The notes under the pieces were generated by a model. That model ran no database searches, was not told where the DNA came from, and saw only the letters and a program-made list of their open reading frames with translations. Both the position numbers and the translations under genes were made by a program. Shown here piece after piece: positions 8,615-16,508 of a stretch of DNA of 64,000 nucleotides. The stretch covers positions 41,010-105,009 of the forward strand of contig JBJHAX010000003.1 in assembly GCA_050480705.1 (NCBI GenBank), read 5' to 3'. The stretch's first letter is position 1. Every line of letters starts with the position of its first letter. Source of the DNA: JBJHAX01 sp050480705 (GTDB lineage Bacteria; Actinomycetota; Nitriliruptoria; Nitriliruptorales; Nitriliruptoraceae).

Positions 8615-9970
8615 GTGGATCTCGGCGTCCTGCTGAGTCTTCCGGTCGAGTCGATCGCGGTTCGCGCGATCCTCGCCACGCTTGCGTGTGTTGTGCTGGT
8701 CAAGCTGCTGCTGCGCGTCGGGTTGCGTACGCCGGGCGTGCGGGTTCTGGCCGCACTGACACCGGCGGTCGTGCTCGCGTTTGTGGTTGCAGCAACGTGG
8801 GCGCACCCCCGCCTTCCCACGTTGATGGTTCCCGTCGAGGCGCGGGACGCGCTCGCAATCCGGGTTGCCGAGGGCTACCTGTACTTCGCCCCGGTGGTCT
8901 TCCCCCTTCTGGTGGCCGCGTGGGCGCTGTTCGCCACAACGCGTCTGCTGCGACGTCTCCTCGTCGTGCGGATAACCCATCGGCGTGCTCTCGACGCGCT
9001 GTCCGTCGGACTCACGCCAGGGCACGTGCACGGCGCTGCGACGAACGTTGCGCGGTCGCTTGGTGTGCCCGAACCTTTCGTCACCGTGGTCCCATCGGCG
9101 CCCGGCGGCGCGTACGTGGTCGGTCGCCGCCATCCGATCGTCGTCCTCGACGCAGATCTGGTGGCGCGCCTCGACGACGCTGAACTCGAAGGCGTGCTCG
9201 CGCACGAGCTCGCGCACGTCAAGCGACGCGACAACCTCGTCGCCGGCGTGCTGGGAACCGTGCGTGACGCGGCCTTCTTCGCGCCAGGCGTTGGCTGGGC
9301 GGTTCGTCACCTGCACCGTGAGCGGGAGCGAGCCGCGGATCAGGTGGCCGTCGGCGCAACAGGCAGACCGGGAGCGCTGGCGAGCGGCCTGCTCAAAGTG
9401 ATCCGGCACACGCCTCGAAGCGGGCATGTGTGTGCGACCCTGGCGCCGAGCACCGGACTCGTCGACCGTGTCCGCATCCTCGTCGAGGGAGAACCGAAGG
9501 TTACCCGGACCCGTCGTATCGGCGAGATGAGTGCGCTGGCGCTCGTCGCCGCGGTCGCCGTCGCAGCGGCGATCGTCGTCCCCGGACAGATCGCCGGCGT
9601 CGATCGCGAACGCGACGCAGTCGCGATCGTCTGGTCGGTGGGCGCAGCGGACGATGTCGCAACGGGGCCAGCTAGAGCGTTCGATGTCTACGAGCGCCAT
9701 CGCCTCGAGATTGCATCGGCGGACACGCGCGCGCTGCCTGCCCGGTTCGACGAACATGCGATCGAGAATCGGCGCAGCACGCTGCGAGCCTGTGGCGACG
9801 AACAGGGGCGGTGTCCCGCGCCGCATGTCAGTCCCGGTTTGGGTCTGCAGCCGCGACCGGTGATCACTGTGGAAGACGACGTTGTGCGCTCGTGGCAGGC
9901 AACCCCGCTCGTCCAGGGAAGCTCGCCCGGTGCCGGTGTGCGGATGTACTGGCTTTCATGGATCGAATGA
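8615..9970 (+). CDS. M56-family membrane metalloprotease (BlaR1/MecR1-like)
   Basis: 451 residues from GTG 8615, ten bases after AGGAG. Three hydrophobic segments near residues 14-34, 44-62 and 90-108 precede the zinc site HELAH (197-201); a fourth, MSALALVAAVAVAAAIVVP, lies near residue 305. The remaining 120 or so residues would be extracytoplasmic and contain a Cys pair (LRACGDEQGRC). Unlike BlaR1, no penicillin-binding SxxK sensor domain is visible, so beta-lactam sensing cannot be assumed. Together with the upstream BlaI-like gene it forms a typical two-gene signalling pair. Confidence 0.82.
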   Translation: MDLGVLLSLPVESIAVRAILATLACVVLVKLLLRVGLRTPGVRVLAALTPAVVLAFVVAATWAHPRLPTLMVPVEARDALAIRVAEGYLYFAPVVFPLLVAAWALFATTRLLRRLLVVRITHRRALDALSVGLTPGHVHGAATNVARSLGVPEPFVTVVPSAPGGAYVVGRRHPIVVLDADLVARLDDAELEGVLAHELAHVKRRDNLVAGVLGTVRDAAFFAPGVGWAVRHLHRERERAADQVAVGATGRPGALASGLLKVIRHTPRSGHVCATLAPSTGLVDRVRILVEGEPKVTRTRRIGEMSALALVAAVAVAAAIVVPGQIAGVDRERDAVAIVWSVGAADDVATGPARAFDVYERHRLEIASADTRALPARFDEHAIENRRSTLRACGDEQGRCPAPHVSPGLGLQPRPVITVEDDVVRSWQATPLVQGSSPGAGVRMYWLSWIE

Positions 9971-10072
9971 GCGGCCGAAGAAACCCGACCGCGGATGCAT
10001 ACGCAGCGAAGTGAGCATCCGTGAAGGGTGGGCTACCCTCAACGGCGACGTCATCGACCTCCGGAGCGCGCT

Positions 10073-10300
10073 GTGCTCGTCGGCTTTCTCGTGGCCCTGC
10101 ATGTGTTGCTCGGGCTCATGCTGATCGGCTTCGTGTTGCTGCATCGTGGCCAGGGCGGGGGCATGTCCGACATGTTCGGCGGTGGGGCTGCCGGCGGCCT
10201 CCAGGGGTCGGCGGTGGTCGAGCGCAATCTCGATCGCATCACGGTCGTCACGGCGCTGCTGTTCGGCCTCACGAACTGTCTGCTCGTCGTGCTGTTGTGA
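10073..10300 (+). CDS. secG: Preprotein translocase subunit SecG
   Basis: 75 residues from GTG 10073 with CCGGAG six bases upstream; the frame is open further up, but those residues (MGYPQRRRHRPPERA) do not look like SecG. Two transmembrane helices (about 3-23 and 55-74) flank the conserved cytoplasmic loop HRGQGGGMSDMFGGGAAGGLQGSAVVERNLDRIT, which carries the Gly-rich FGG signature. SecG associates with SecYE and aids SecA-driven protein export. A TACCCT -10-like hexamer is at 10034-10039, and an inverted repeat (CGGATGC at 9992, GCATCCG at 10015) lies just before it. Confidence 0.93.
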   Translation: MLVGFLVALHVLLGLMLIGFVLLHRGQGGGMSDMFGGGAAGGLQGSAVVERNLDRITVVTALLFGLTNCLLVVLL

Positions 10301-10301
10301 G

Positions 10302-11978
10302 GTGAAACGGCCCTTGGTGGCGACACCGGGAGCGAGGGTTGCCACATCGGTCCTCGTCGCGGTCGCGCTGCTGGCAGGTTGTGCGCGTAGCGGCGATCCA
10401 GAACCGCCGACCGTCCCGGCGCCGATCGAGTCGTCACCACGCGATCCAGACGCGCTGCGCAGCGGCGGAACGTTGCGCATCGGCGTCGTCGCCGACCCCG
10501 TCTCGATCGATCCGCGCTTCGTCGCCGACGAAGAAGGAGAGCTCGTCGTCGGCGCGTTGTTCGAACCGCTGGTGCGCCTCGATGACACACTGCGGCCCGT
10601 CGCGGCAGCCGCAGAGAGTTGGGAGATCGACGACAGCGGGCGCGTGTTCCGCTTCACCCTGCGTGAAGCGTCCTTCCACGACGGCAGCCCTGTCACCGCC
10701 CACGACTTCAAACGCACGTTCGATCACATCGCCGACGGAACCGCAGATCCACCGTCGTACCTCGGCTTCCTGCTCGAGGCGGTGACCGGCGCCGAACAGG
10801 CTGCCGAAGAGGGCGGAGGACTCAGCGGGGTCGTCGTCGAAGACGATCAGACCCTCACCATCCGCCTCGATCGACCCATGCCCGGATTCCTGACCACGCT
10901 GGCGAATCCCTCGCTGGTGCCCCTGCCTGAGGCGGCGGACGACGATCCGGACGAGTTCGCACAACGACCGATCGGCAACGGGCCGTTCGAGATGCTCGAG
11001 CCACGGGAGTCCGGCAGCTTCCTGCGCTTGTCCCGCCATGCGGAGCATCATCGCCCGCCGCTGGTCGACGAGGTCCTCGTCAGCGTCTACGCCGACGATC
11101 CGGGTCATACGCAGCAGTGGGCAGACATGCTCGACGGGCAGTTGCACGTGGCGGTCATTGGGGCTGACCAGCTGGCAGACGCTGAGGAACGCTTCGGGGT
11201 GTCGAGCGACGGCTACCGGGGCCCGGGTGTGCTCGACGGACCGACTGCGACGGTGTATCTCTACGGCTTCGACACCACACAGGCGCCCTTCGACGATGCA
11301 CGGGTGCGGCGTGCCCTGTCAATGTCGGTCGACCGCGACGCGCTCGCCGAACAGGTGATGCAGGGCACGCGGCTCGCGGCCGACGCGATCGTTCCTCCGC
11401 CGGTACCGGGCAGCCAGCCCGGTGTGTGCGACCATTGCCGTCTCGACCCCGAGGCGGCCCGCGAGTTGTGGGAAGAGGCCGATCCCGACCTGGACGTGTT
11501 GACGCTGACACACAACCGTGGGGCGACGCATGCCGCGATCGCGGAGCAAATGGCCGCCGACATCGAAGCTGCGCTGGACATCGAAGTCGAACTCGACGCC
11601 GACGACCTGCAGCCGTTCGTTCTCGCCGTGCGGCGCGGAGATGCGCCGGTCTTCCGTCTGGGATGGCAGCCCACCGAACCCGACCCCGGATCGTACCTGT
11701 ACCCGTTGTTCCACAGTTCCCAGATCGGGCTCGACAATCTGACCCGATACGCAGACGACGACGTTGACGAACTGCTCGACGAGGCGCGTGCCAGTGAACT
11801 CGTCGGATCGACGTTGGCGCGCTACCGCGAAGCGGAACGGATCGTGGTCGAGGAGGCGGTGGTGATGCCGCTGCTCTACTACCGCCATATGCGGGTCGTC
11901 GCGCCCGAGGTGCAGGATCTCACCTGGCCCCCGCTCGGCCGTGTGGATCTGGTCGATGTGTGGCTGGACGGCGCGTAG
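10302..11978 (+). CDS. Second peptide/nickel ABC transporter substrate-binding lipoprotein (SBP family 5)
   Basis: 558 residues from GTG 10302, one base after the secG stop. The signal VATSVLVAVALLAGC ends in a lipobox (LAGC). Family-5 signatures include GTLRIGVVADPVSIDPRFV, FRFTLREASFHDGSPVTAHDF, the HRPPLVDEV segment and RRALSMSVDRDALAEQV. It is a diverged paralogue of the lipoprotein gene after pgk; both have the CxxC pair before the DPxxAREL motif (CDHCRLDPEAARELW here, CEACSYDPARARELF there). Again no transporter permease or ATPase is adjacent, so it either serves a transporter encoded elsewhere or has another role. Ligand unknown. Confidence 0.88.
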   Translation: MKRPLVATPGARVATSVLVAVALLAGCARSGDPEPPTVPAPIESSPRDPDALRSGGTLRIGVVADPVSIDPRFVADEEGELVVGALFEPLVRLDDTLRPVAAAAESWEIDDSGRVFRFTLREASFHDGSPVTAHDFKRTFDHIADGTADPPSYLGFLLEAVTGAEQAAEEGGGLSGVVVEDDQTLTIRLDRPMPGFLTTLANPSLVPLPEAADDDPDEFAQRPIGNGPFEMLEPRESGSFLRLSRHAEHHRPPLVDEVLVSVYADDPGHTQQWADMLDGQLHVAVIGADQLADAEERFGVSSDGYRGPGVLDGPTATVYLYGFDTTQAPFDDARVRRALSMSVDRDALAEQVMQGTRLAADAIVPPPVPGSQPGVCDHCRLDPEAARELWEEADPDLDVLTLTHNRGATHAAIAEQMAADIEAALDIEVELDADDLQPFVLAVRRGDAPVFRLGWQPTEPDPGSYLYPLFHSSQIGLDNLTRYADDDVDELLDEARASELVGSTLARYREAERIVVEEAVVMPLLYYRHMRVVAPEVQDLTWPPLGRVDLVDVWLDGA

Positions 11979-12029
11979 ACAGCGGGCCGGTCGGCAACCG
12001 CGCCGTTCGCCCGGGTGATCCGCAGCAGC

Positions 12030-12035
12030 TAACCT
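12030..12035 (+). promoter_or_regulatory. Candidate -10 element of tRNA-Leu
   Basis: TAACCT lies 28 bases before the mature tRNA end, with TTCGCC (12006-12011) 18 bases upstream as a possible weak -35. Confidence 0.4.
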
Positions 12036-12063
12036 GCCGCCCCGCAGCCGCGTGCTGCGCAGA

Positions 12064-12147
12064 GCGCGAGTGGCGGAAATGGCAGACGCGCACGGTTGAG
12101 GGCCGTGTGTCCTCACGGACATGAGGGTTCAAGTCCCTCCTCGCGCA
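12064..12147 (+). tRNA. tRNA-Leu (anticodon GAG)
   Basis: 84 bases. Acceptor stem GCGCGAG/CTCGCGC, anticodon stem CACGG/CCGTG around loop TTGAGGG, giving anticodon GAG (reads CUC). A long variable arm (TGTCC/GGACA) marks it as class II, as expected for Leu. T arm GAGGG-TTCAAGT-CCCTC. The discriminator is A147 and the CCA end is not encoded. Confidence 0.96.
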
Positions 12148-12153
12148 CAAGTG

Positions 12154-12182
12154 GGCCAGACGCCGTCGACGACGTCGTGGCC
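12154..12182 (+). terminator. Hairpin downstream of tRNA-Leu
   Basis: GGCCA (12154-12158) and TGGCC (12178-12182) enclose a loop that can itself pair (GACG/CGTC). It starts seven bases after the tRNA end and precedes aroQ by 70 bases; no T-tract. Confidence 0.35.
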
Positions 12183-12252
12183 GGGCCCAGACCGCGGGAC
12201 GTGACCACGCTCTATCCGGCGCGCCAACCGCCATGGATCCGGGAGGCTCCGC

Positions 12253-12699
12253 ATGAGGATCCTTCTGCTGCACGGGCCCAACCTCTCCCAGCTGGGAACC
12301 CGGGACCCGCGTATCTACGGCACTGCGAGCCTCGACGACGTCGTGGCCGCAGCACGCAGTGAAGCAGCGACCAACGCTGCTGAACTCGAGCATCTGCAGA
12401 CCGAGCACGAAGGAGTGATGCTCGAACGCCTGCATGCGGCGCGCAGCGACGGCACCGATGCCGTGGTGATCAATCCCGGGGCATGGGCGCACTACAGCTA
12501 TGCGCTGCGTGACGCCTTGGAACTCGTGGATGTTCCCTGCGTCGAACTGCACCTGTCGAATGTCCACGCTCGTGAACCGTTCCGCCATACCTCGGTGATC
12601 GCCGCGGTATGCGACGGCAGCATCGCCGGTTTCGGGATCGACGGGTACCCGCTCGCGATCCGAGCCGTCGTCGCCCTCGCCGCCCGCTCAGGCGCGTGA
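12253..12699 (+). CDS. aroQ: 3-Dehydroquinate dehydratase, type II
   Basis: 148 residues, normal for type II. Catalyses dehydration of 3-dehydroquinate to 3-dehydroshikimate in the shikimate pathway. LLLHGPNLSQLGTRDPRIYG carries the substrate-loop Arg and the catalytic Tyr, INPGAWAHYSYALRDAL matches the central motif, and ELHLSNVHAREPFRH contains the catalytic His. GGAGG sits seven bases before the ATG. The stop overlaps the next start (GTGA). Two other shikimate-related genes, aroH and aroA, lie 39 kb downstream rather than here, so the aroQ-pepP-efp-nusB order is a conserved neighbourhood, not a complete aro operon. Confidence 0.95.
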   Translation: MRILLLHGPNLSQLGTRDPRIYGTASLDDVVAAARSEAATNAAELEHLQTEHEGVMLERLHAARSDGTDAVVINPGAWAHYSYALRDALELVDVPCVELHLSNVHAREPFRHTSVIAAVCDGSIAGFGIDGYPLAIRAVVALAARSGA

Positions 12700-13790
12700 A
12701 CGACCGGCCCACGGTGTCGGCGGCCTACGACGCGCGACGTGAACGTCTGCGGCCGCAGATCGGTGTGCACGCAGACGCGTTGCTCGCCAGCTCTGCGGCC
12801 AACGTCCGCTACCTCACCGGGTTCACCGGATCGAACGGACGGGTACTGGTCACGGCAGGCGGCAACGACGACGTCCTGTTCACCGATGCCCGCTACACGC
12901 TGCGTGCAGAGGCCGAGGCCGCCGGCATCACCATCGACGTCACCGGCGAGCTCGGCGAGGCGATCAGGCGCCGCGACGTCACAACACTCGCTCTCGAGGC
13001 GGCACATGTCAGTTGGCAGGCCGCTCGCGATCTTCAGCAACGCCTCGCAGACGTCGGTGTCGAACTCGTGGCCTGCGACGGGCTCGTCGAATCATTGCGG
13101 TCGACGAAAGATGTATCCGAACTCACCGCGCTGCGACGTGCCTGCGACATCACCTCGGCAGGCATGAAATGGCTGATCGAGCAGGTGCTGCGTCCCGGCG
13201 TGACCGAACGGGAGCTGGCGAGGGCGCTCGAGACAAGGTTCGTTGAGCTGGGCGCTCAGGGCCCCGCGTTTCCCACCATCGTCGCGGCAGGTCCCAACGG
13301 AGCGAGCCCACACCACGACACCGGCGACGCCGTTGTCGAACGCAACGACCTCGTCACGATCGACGCAGGCGCGCGCGTCGACGGTTACAACGCGGACTGC
13401 ACCCGCACCGTCGGCGTCGGCGTTCCCACGACCGAGCTGCGGACGATCCACGACATCGTGCTGCGTGCACAACAGTCCGGACGTCGCGCAGCACGCGTCG
13501 GCGTGCAGGCGCAGCAGGTCGATGCAGCCGCACGCCAGGTCATCGTGGCAGCCGGCAGAGGCGAGCAGTTCGTGCATCCGACCGGCCACGGCGTCGGGCT
13601 CGAGGTGCACGAAGCGCCGAGAATCGCTCCCGGCGAGGCTGCTAGCCTCGTTGCAGGTTCGGTGTTCACCGTCGAACCCGGGGTGTACGTCCCCGGCGTC
13701 GGCGGTGTGCGCATCGAAGACACACTCGTCGTCGACGACGACGGAACACGAATCCTGACCGACCTCCCGCGGGACCTCATCGTCGTCTGA
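12696..13790 (+). CDS. pepP: Xaa-Pro peptidase, M24B family
   Basis: 364 residues from GTG 12696, which overlaps the aroQ stop by four bases. An N-terminal creatinase-like domain (residues 1-130, NVRYLTGFTGSNG) precedes the pita-bread catalytic domain. The dinuclear metal ligands are visible: Asp223 and Asp234 (TIDAGARVDGYNADCTRT), His298 (HPTGHGVGLEVHE), Glu327 (FTVEPGVYV) and Glu341 (VRIEDTL). It removes an N-terminal residue preceding proline. The gene regularly sits directly before efp, whose product relieves ribosome stalling at proline runs; whether the link is functional is not known. Confidence 0.94.
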   Translation: MNDRPTVSAAYDARRERLRPQIGVHADALLASSAANVRYLTGFTGSNGRVLVTAGGNDDVLFTDARYTLRAEAEAAGITIDVTGELGEAIRRRDVTTLALEAAHVSWQAARDLQQRLADVGVELVACDGLVESLRSTKDVSELTALRRACDITSAGMKWLIEQVLRPGVTERELARALETRFVELGAQGPAFPTIVAAGPNGASPHHDTGDAVVERNDLVTIDAGARVDGYNADCTRTVGVGVPTTELRTIHDIVLRAQQSGRRAARVGVQAQQVDAAARQVIVAAGRGEQFVHPTGHGVGLEVHEAPRIAPGEAASLVAGSVFTVEPGVYVPGVGGVRIEDTLVVDDDGTRILTDLPRDLIVV

Positions 13791-13822
13791 GACGCCCGCC
13801 TCACGCCGCGCGGAGTACGACC

Positions 13823-14380
13823 GTGGTCTCGACCAACAACCTCAAGAACGGCATGACGCTTCTCATCGACGGCAAGTTGCAACAGATCGTCGAGTGGAAC
13901 CACCACAAACCCGGCAAGGGTGGCGCTGTCGTCCGTACGAAACTCAAGGAAGTCGAGACCGGCAAGATCGTCGACAAGACCTTCCGTGCCGGTGAGGACG
14001 TCGAACAGGCCATCGTGGAGCGTTCCACGGTGCAGTACCTGTACCGCGAAGGTGACGACTTCGTCTTGATGGACACCGACACGTTCGAACAGCGGCACGC
14101 ATCATCGGCCGCGATTGGCGTCAATGCCGACTTCCTCATTGAAGGTGACGAACTGCAGATCGAGGTCTATGACGGGCGCATCGTCGGCGTGGAGTTGCCG
14201 GCGTCGAAGATCCTCGAAGTCGCAGAGACCGAGCCGGGCCTGGCAGGCAACACCGCGACGTCGGCAACCAAGCCGGCAACGCTCGAAACGGGGCTCGTGG
14301 TCCAGGTGCCGCTGTTCATCGAACCGGGGGAGAAGGTCAAGGTCGACACCCGCAGCGGCGAGTACATCTCCCGGGGATGA
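13823..14380 (+). CDS. efp: Translation elongation factor P
   Basis: 185 residues from GTG 13823, seven bases after CGGAG. Three domains of the EF-P fold, with the tip loop HHKPGKGGAVVRTKLK; the residue at the modification position is a lysine (Lys32). EF-P binds between the P and E sites and stimulates peptide-bond formation at consecutive prolines. No modification-enzyme gene (epmA, epmB, earP) is nearby; actinobacterial EF-P of this type is often thought to work without the beta-lysyl modification, which is not testable here. The stop overlaps nusB by four bases. Confidence 0.96.
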   Translation: MVSTNNLKNGMTLLIDGKLQQIVEWNHHKPGKGGAVVRTKLKEVETGKIVDKTFRAGEDVEQAIVERSTVQYLYREGDDFVLMDTDTFEQRHASSAAIGVNADFLIEGDELQIEVYDGRIVGVELPASKILEVAETEPGLAGNTATSATKPATLETGLVVQVPLFIEPGEKVKVDTRSGEYISRG

Positions 14381-14880
14381 GCGACTCCGAGCCCGAACAA
14401 CGACCGACGCCCCGGCGCGAAGACACCCGCAATCCCCACCGTTCGCGCGAACGCGCGCTGCGGCTGCTCTTCCAGGCCGAGATCCGCGGGGTCGATGCGC
14501 GCGAACTGCTCACCACCGCTGATCGTTCCGATGCCGCACGACGCGTGCTGGACGACGTCGACGACGACGAACGTGTCGAACGACTGGACGACTTCACGCG
14601 GAGCCTGGTGTCCGGTGCGGCACGTGAACGGGACGAGGTCGACGCACTGCTGGGCCGGTTCGCGCGTGGATGGCGCGTGTCACGGATGCCCGCAGTCGAC
14701 AGAACCATCCTGCGCCTGGCCACCTACGAGATGCTCCACGAGGACACCGCGCACGCGATCGTGATCGACGAAGCTGTCGAGTTCGCCAAGTCATGGTCCA
14801 CGTCGTCATCGGGGGGATACGTCAACGGGGTGCTCGAAGCCGTCCGCCGTGACATCGTCGCCCGAGGACGGTCCGACTGA
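14377..14880 (+). CDS. nusB: Transcription antitermination factor NusB
   Basis: 167 residues, slightly longer than the usual 140-150 because of a charged N-terminal extension (MSDSEPEQRPTPRREDTRNP). The all-helical NusB fold follows: SRERALRLLFQAEIRG, then MPAVDRTILRLATYEML and AIVIDEAVEFAKSWSTSSSGGYVNGVL, the highly conserved C-terminal block. NusB with NusE (S10) binds boxA RNA and supports rRNA antitermination. ATG overlaps the efp stop (ATGA), so the two are translationally coupled. Confidence 0.95.
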   Translation: MSDSEPEQRPTPRREDTRNPHRSRERALRLLFQAEIRGVDARELLTTADRSDAARRVLDDVDDDERVERLDDFTRSLVSGAARERDEVDALLGRFARGWRVSRMPAVDRTILRLATYEMLHEDTAHAIVIDEAVEFAKSWSTSSSGGYVNGVLEAVRRDIVARGRSD

Positions 14881-14914
14881 CGCCTCGCGCGGCGGAGCGA
14901 CCCGCCATCCGTGC

Positions 14915-14920
14915 TAAGGT
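14915..14920 (+). promoter_or_regulatory. Candidate -10 element of the pyr operon
   Basis: TAAGGT lies 35 bases after the nusB stop and 37 bases before the PyrR-binding hairpin. A transcript starting near 14927 would contain the complete hairpin and the leader peptide. No good -35 is seen at the right distance. Confidence 0.45.
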
Positions 14921-14956
14921 GCCGGCACGCCACGTGCGGGGCGATGAGGCCCCGTT

Positions 14957-14989
14957 CCTTTAACGACCGGTCCCGCGAGGCCGGGAAGG
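14957..14989 (+). promoter_or_regulatory. PyrR-binding RNA element containing a Shine-Dalgarno
   Basis: The transcript from 14957 folds as the PyrR-binding loop: lower stem CCTT/AAGG (14957-14960, 14986-14989), purine-rich internal loop TTAACGA, upper stem CCGG/CCGG and terminal loop TCCCGCGAGG, close to the Firmicute consensus CCxGxGAGG. The 3' arm AAGG is also the first part of the AAGGAG (14986-14991) that serves the leader peptide at 15002. PyrR bound with UMP would therefore hide the ribosome-binding site. Translational repression by PyrR is established for mycobacteria. No Firmicute-style terminator/antiterminator pair is seen after the element. Confidence 0.85.
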
Positions 14990-15001
14990 AGCCCGGTGGT
15001 C

Positions 15002-15040
15002 ATGTTCGTGCTGCGCGCCACCCCACAGCGCACGCGATGA
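15002..15040 (+). CDS. pyr leader peptide, 12 codons
   Basis: ATG 15002 reads [12 protein letters not shown] and stops at TGA 15038-15040, overlapping the pyrR ATG by four bases (ATGA). AAGGAG ends ten bases before the ATG. A GTG six bases further up (14996) is in frame and would give 14 codons, but only four bases from the Shine-Dalgarno. pyrR itself has no separate Shine-Dalgarno near 15025, so its initiation probably depends on ribosomes ending this peptide. The peptide has no evident pyrimidine-sensing codon run; its role is inferred as coupling. Confidence 0.65.
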   Translation: MFVLRATPQRTR

Positions 15041-15567
15041 GCGCCGTCCTCGACGCTGACGCGCTCGGCCGGGCCGTTCGGCGTATCGCCCACGAGCTGA
15101 TCGAATCGGGTGTCGATCCCGACGCAGCGGTTCTTCTCGGAATCCCGACGCGGGGCACCCCGCTGGCGCATCGTGTTGGCAGCGCGATCGAGGGGATCGC
15201 TGGTCTGGTCGTTCCCGTCGGCACACTCGATGTGACGCTCTTCAGGGACGACTTGCGGCAGCGCGCACCGATGTCGGTCGGCGCTACCGACGTGCCCGTC
15301 TCGGTCGACGGACGAACGGTCGTCCTCGTCGACGACGTGCTCTACACCGGGCGCACCATTCGCGCAGCACTCGATGCCGTCGCCGAACTCGGCCGTCCGT
15401 CACGAATCCGACTCGCCGTGCTCGTCGACCGGGGTCACCGCGAACTGCCGATCAGGGCGGACCATGTCGGTAAGAACCTGCCGACGAGCTACACCGATCG
15501 GGTGCGTGTGCTGCTGGAGGAGATCGACGGTCGCGACGCAGTCGTCCTCGAGGAGGTGGCGTCGTGA
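15037..15567 (+). CDS. pyrR: PyrR: pyr mRNA-binding attenuator / uracil phosphoribosyltransferase
   Basis: 176 residues from ATG 15037. The open frame runs upstream to 14911, but that part reads through the leader hairpin and is not protein. The PRPP-binding motif [18 protein letters not shown] is clear, with [10 protein letters not shown] and the basic RNA-binding face residues typical of PyrR ([27 protein letters not shown]). PyrR binds pyr leader RNA with UMP/UTP and usually has weak UPRTase activity. It is first in the operon, directly behind its own predicted binding site, so the operon should be autoregulated. Confidence 0.95.
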   Translation: MSAVLDADALGRAVRRIAHELIESGVDPDAAVLLGIPTRGTPLAHRVGSAIEGIAGLVVPVGTLDVTLFRDDLRQRAPMSVGATDVPVSVDGRTVVLVDDVLYTGRTIRAALDAVAELGRPSRIRLAVLVDRGHRELPIRADHVGKNLPTSYTDRVRVLLEEIDGRDAVVLEEVAS

Positions 15568-16508
15568 CGTTCACGCCCCGTCACCTCATCGCCATCCGGG
15601 ATCTGAGCGTCGACGACATCCTCGCCGTTCTCGACACCGCCGAACATCTGCTCCCGATCGCCCGTCGTGAACAGAACACGGTTCCGACGTTGCGCGGACG
15701 GGTGGTCTGCAACCTCTTTCTCGAAGACTCGACCCGTACGAGGATCAGCTTCGAGATTGCTGCAAAACGGTTGTCGGCGGAGGTGATCAATTTCTCCGCG
15801 GCCGGGTCGTCGCTGTCGAAGGGGGAATCGTTCCGCGATACCGCTCTGACGCTGGACGCACTCGGCGTGGACTGCGTCGTCATCCGTTCACGGTCCGCCG
15901 GCGCACCGGTGCAACTCGCCAGCTACATCGACGTTCCCATCGTCAACGGCGGTGATGGGTGGCATCAACACCCGACCCAGGCACTGCTCGATGCCTTCAC
16001 CCTGCGGCGCCACCTCGGCGACCTGTCGGGGCGCACCGTCGCGATCGTCGGCGACGTCCTGCATTCGCGCGTTGCGCGCAGCGAAGTCGAGGTCCTCAAG
16101 GCGCTGGGTGCCGATGTCGTTCTTGCCGCACCGCCACCGTTGCTGCCACCCCACGTCGACAGCTGGGAGGTGACGGTCGCCAAACATCTCGACGACGTTC
16201 TCGGCGAGGTCGACGCGGTGTATGTGCTGCGGGTCCAGCACGAACGGATGCACGGTGCGTTCTTCCCTTCGACACGCGAATACGCGCGGCGTTGGGGCCT
16301 CGACGCGACCCGTCTCGCGCGTGGGCGCGACGACGTGCTGGTGCTGCACCCGGGGCCGATGAACCGGGGTGTGGAGATCACTGGCGAGGTCGCTGATTCG
16401 CCGCGGTCGGTGGTCACCGAGCAGGTGACCAACGGCATCGCAGTGCGGATGGCCTGCCTGTATCTGCTGCTTGCGCGGAGTGAGACGGCCGGAGGTGTGG
16501 ACACATGA
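15564..16508 (+). CDS. pyrB: Aspartate carbamoyltransferase catalytic subunit
   Basis: 314 residues. Condenses carbamoyl phosphate with aspartate, the committed step of UMP synthesis. The carbamoyl-phosphate loop [10 protein letters not shown] (about 55-64) and the HPTQALLD motif are intact, as is the aspartate-domain [13 protein letters not shown]. No pyrI regulatory-chain gene is present, consistent with the class that is not allosterically controlled through PyrI. GTG start overlaps the pyrR stop by four bases. Confidence 0.97.
   Translation: MTFTPRHLIAIRDLSVDDILAVLDTAEHLLPIARREQNTVPTLRGRVVCNLFLEDSTRTRISFEIAAKRLSAEVINFSAAGSSLSKGESFRDTALTLDALGVDCVVIRSRSAGAPVQLASYIDVPIVNGGDGWHQHPTQALLDAFTLRRHLGDLSGRTVAIVGDVLHSRVARSEVEVLKALGADVVLAAPPPLLPPHVDSWEVTVAKHLDDVLGEVDAVYVLRVQHERMHGAFFPSTREYARRWGLDATRLARGRDDVLVLHPGPMNRGVEITGEVADSPRSVVTEQVTNGIAVRMACLYLLLARSETAGGVDT

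Noticed and set aside
8438..9826. 462-codon minus-strand open frame
   Set aside because: Antisense shadow of the BlaI and M56 genes, rich in Arg, His and Asp, with no domain signal.
14911..15036. Longer PyrR N-terminus
   Set aside because: The upstream in-frame codons pass through the PyrR-binding hairpin and have no family similarity; ATG 15037 with the ATGA overlap fits.
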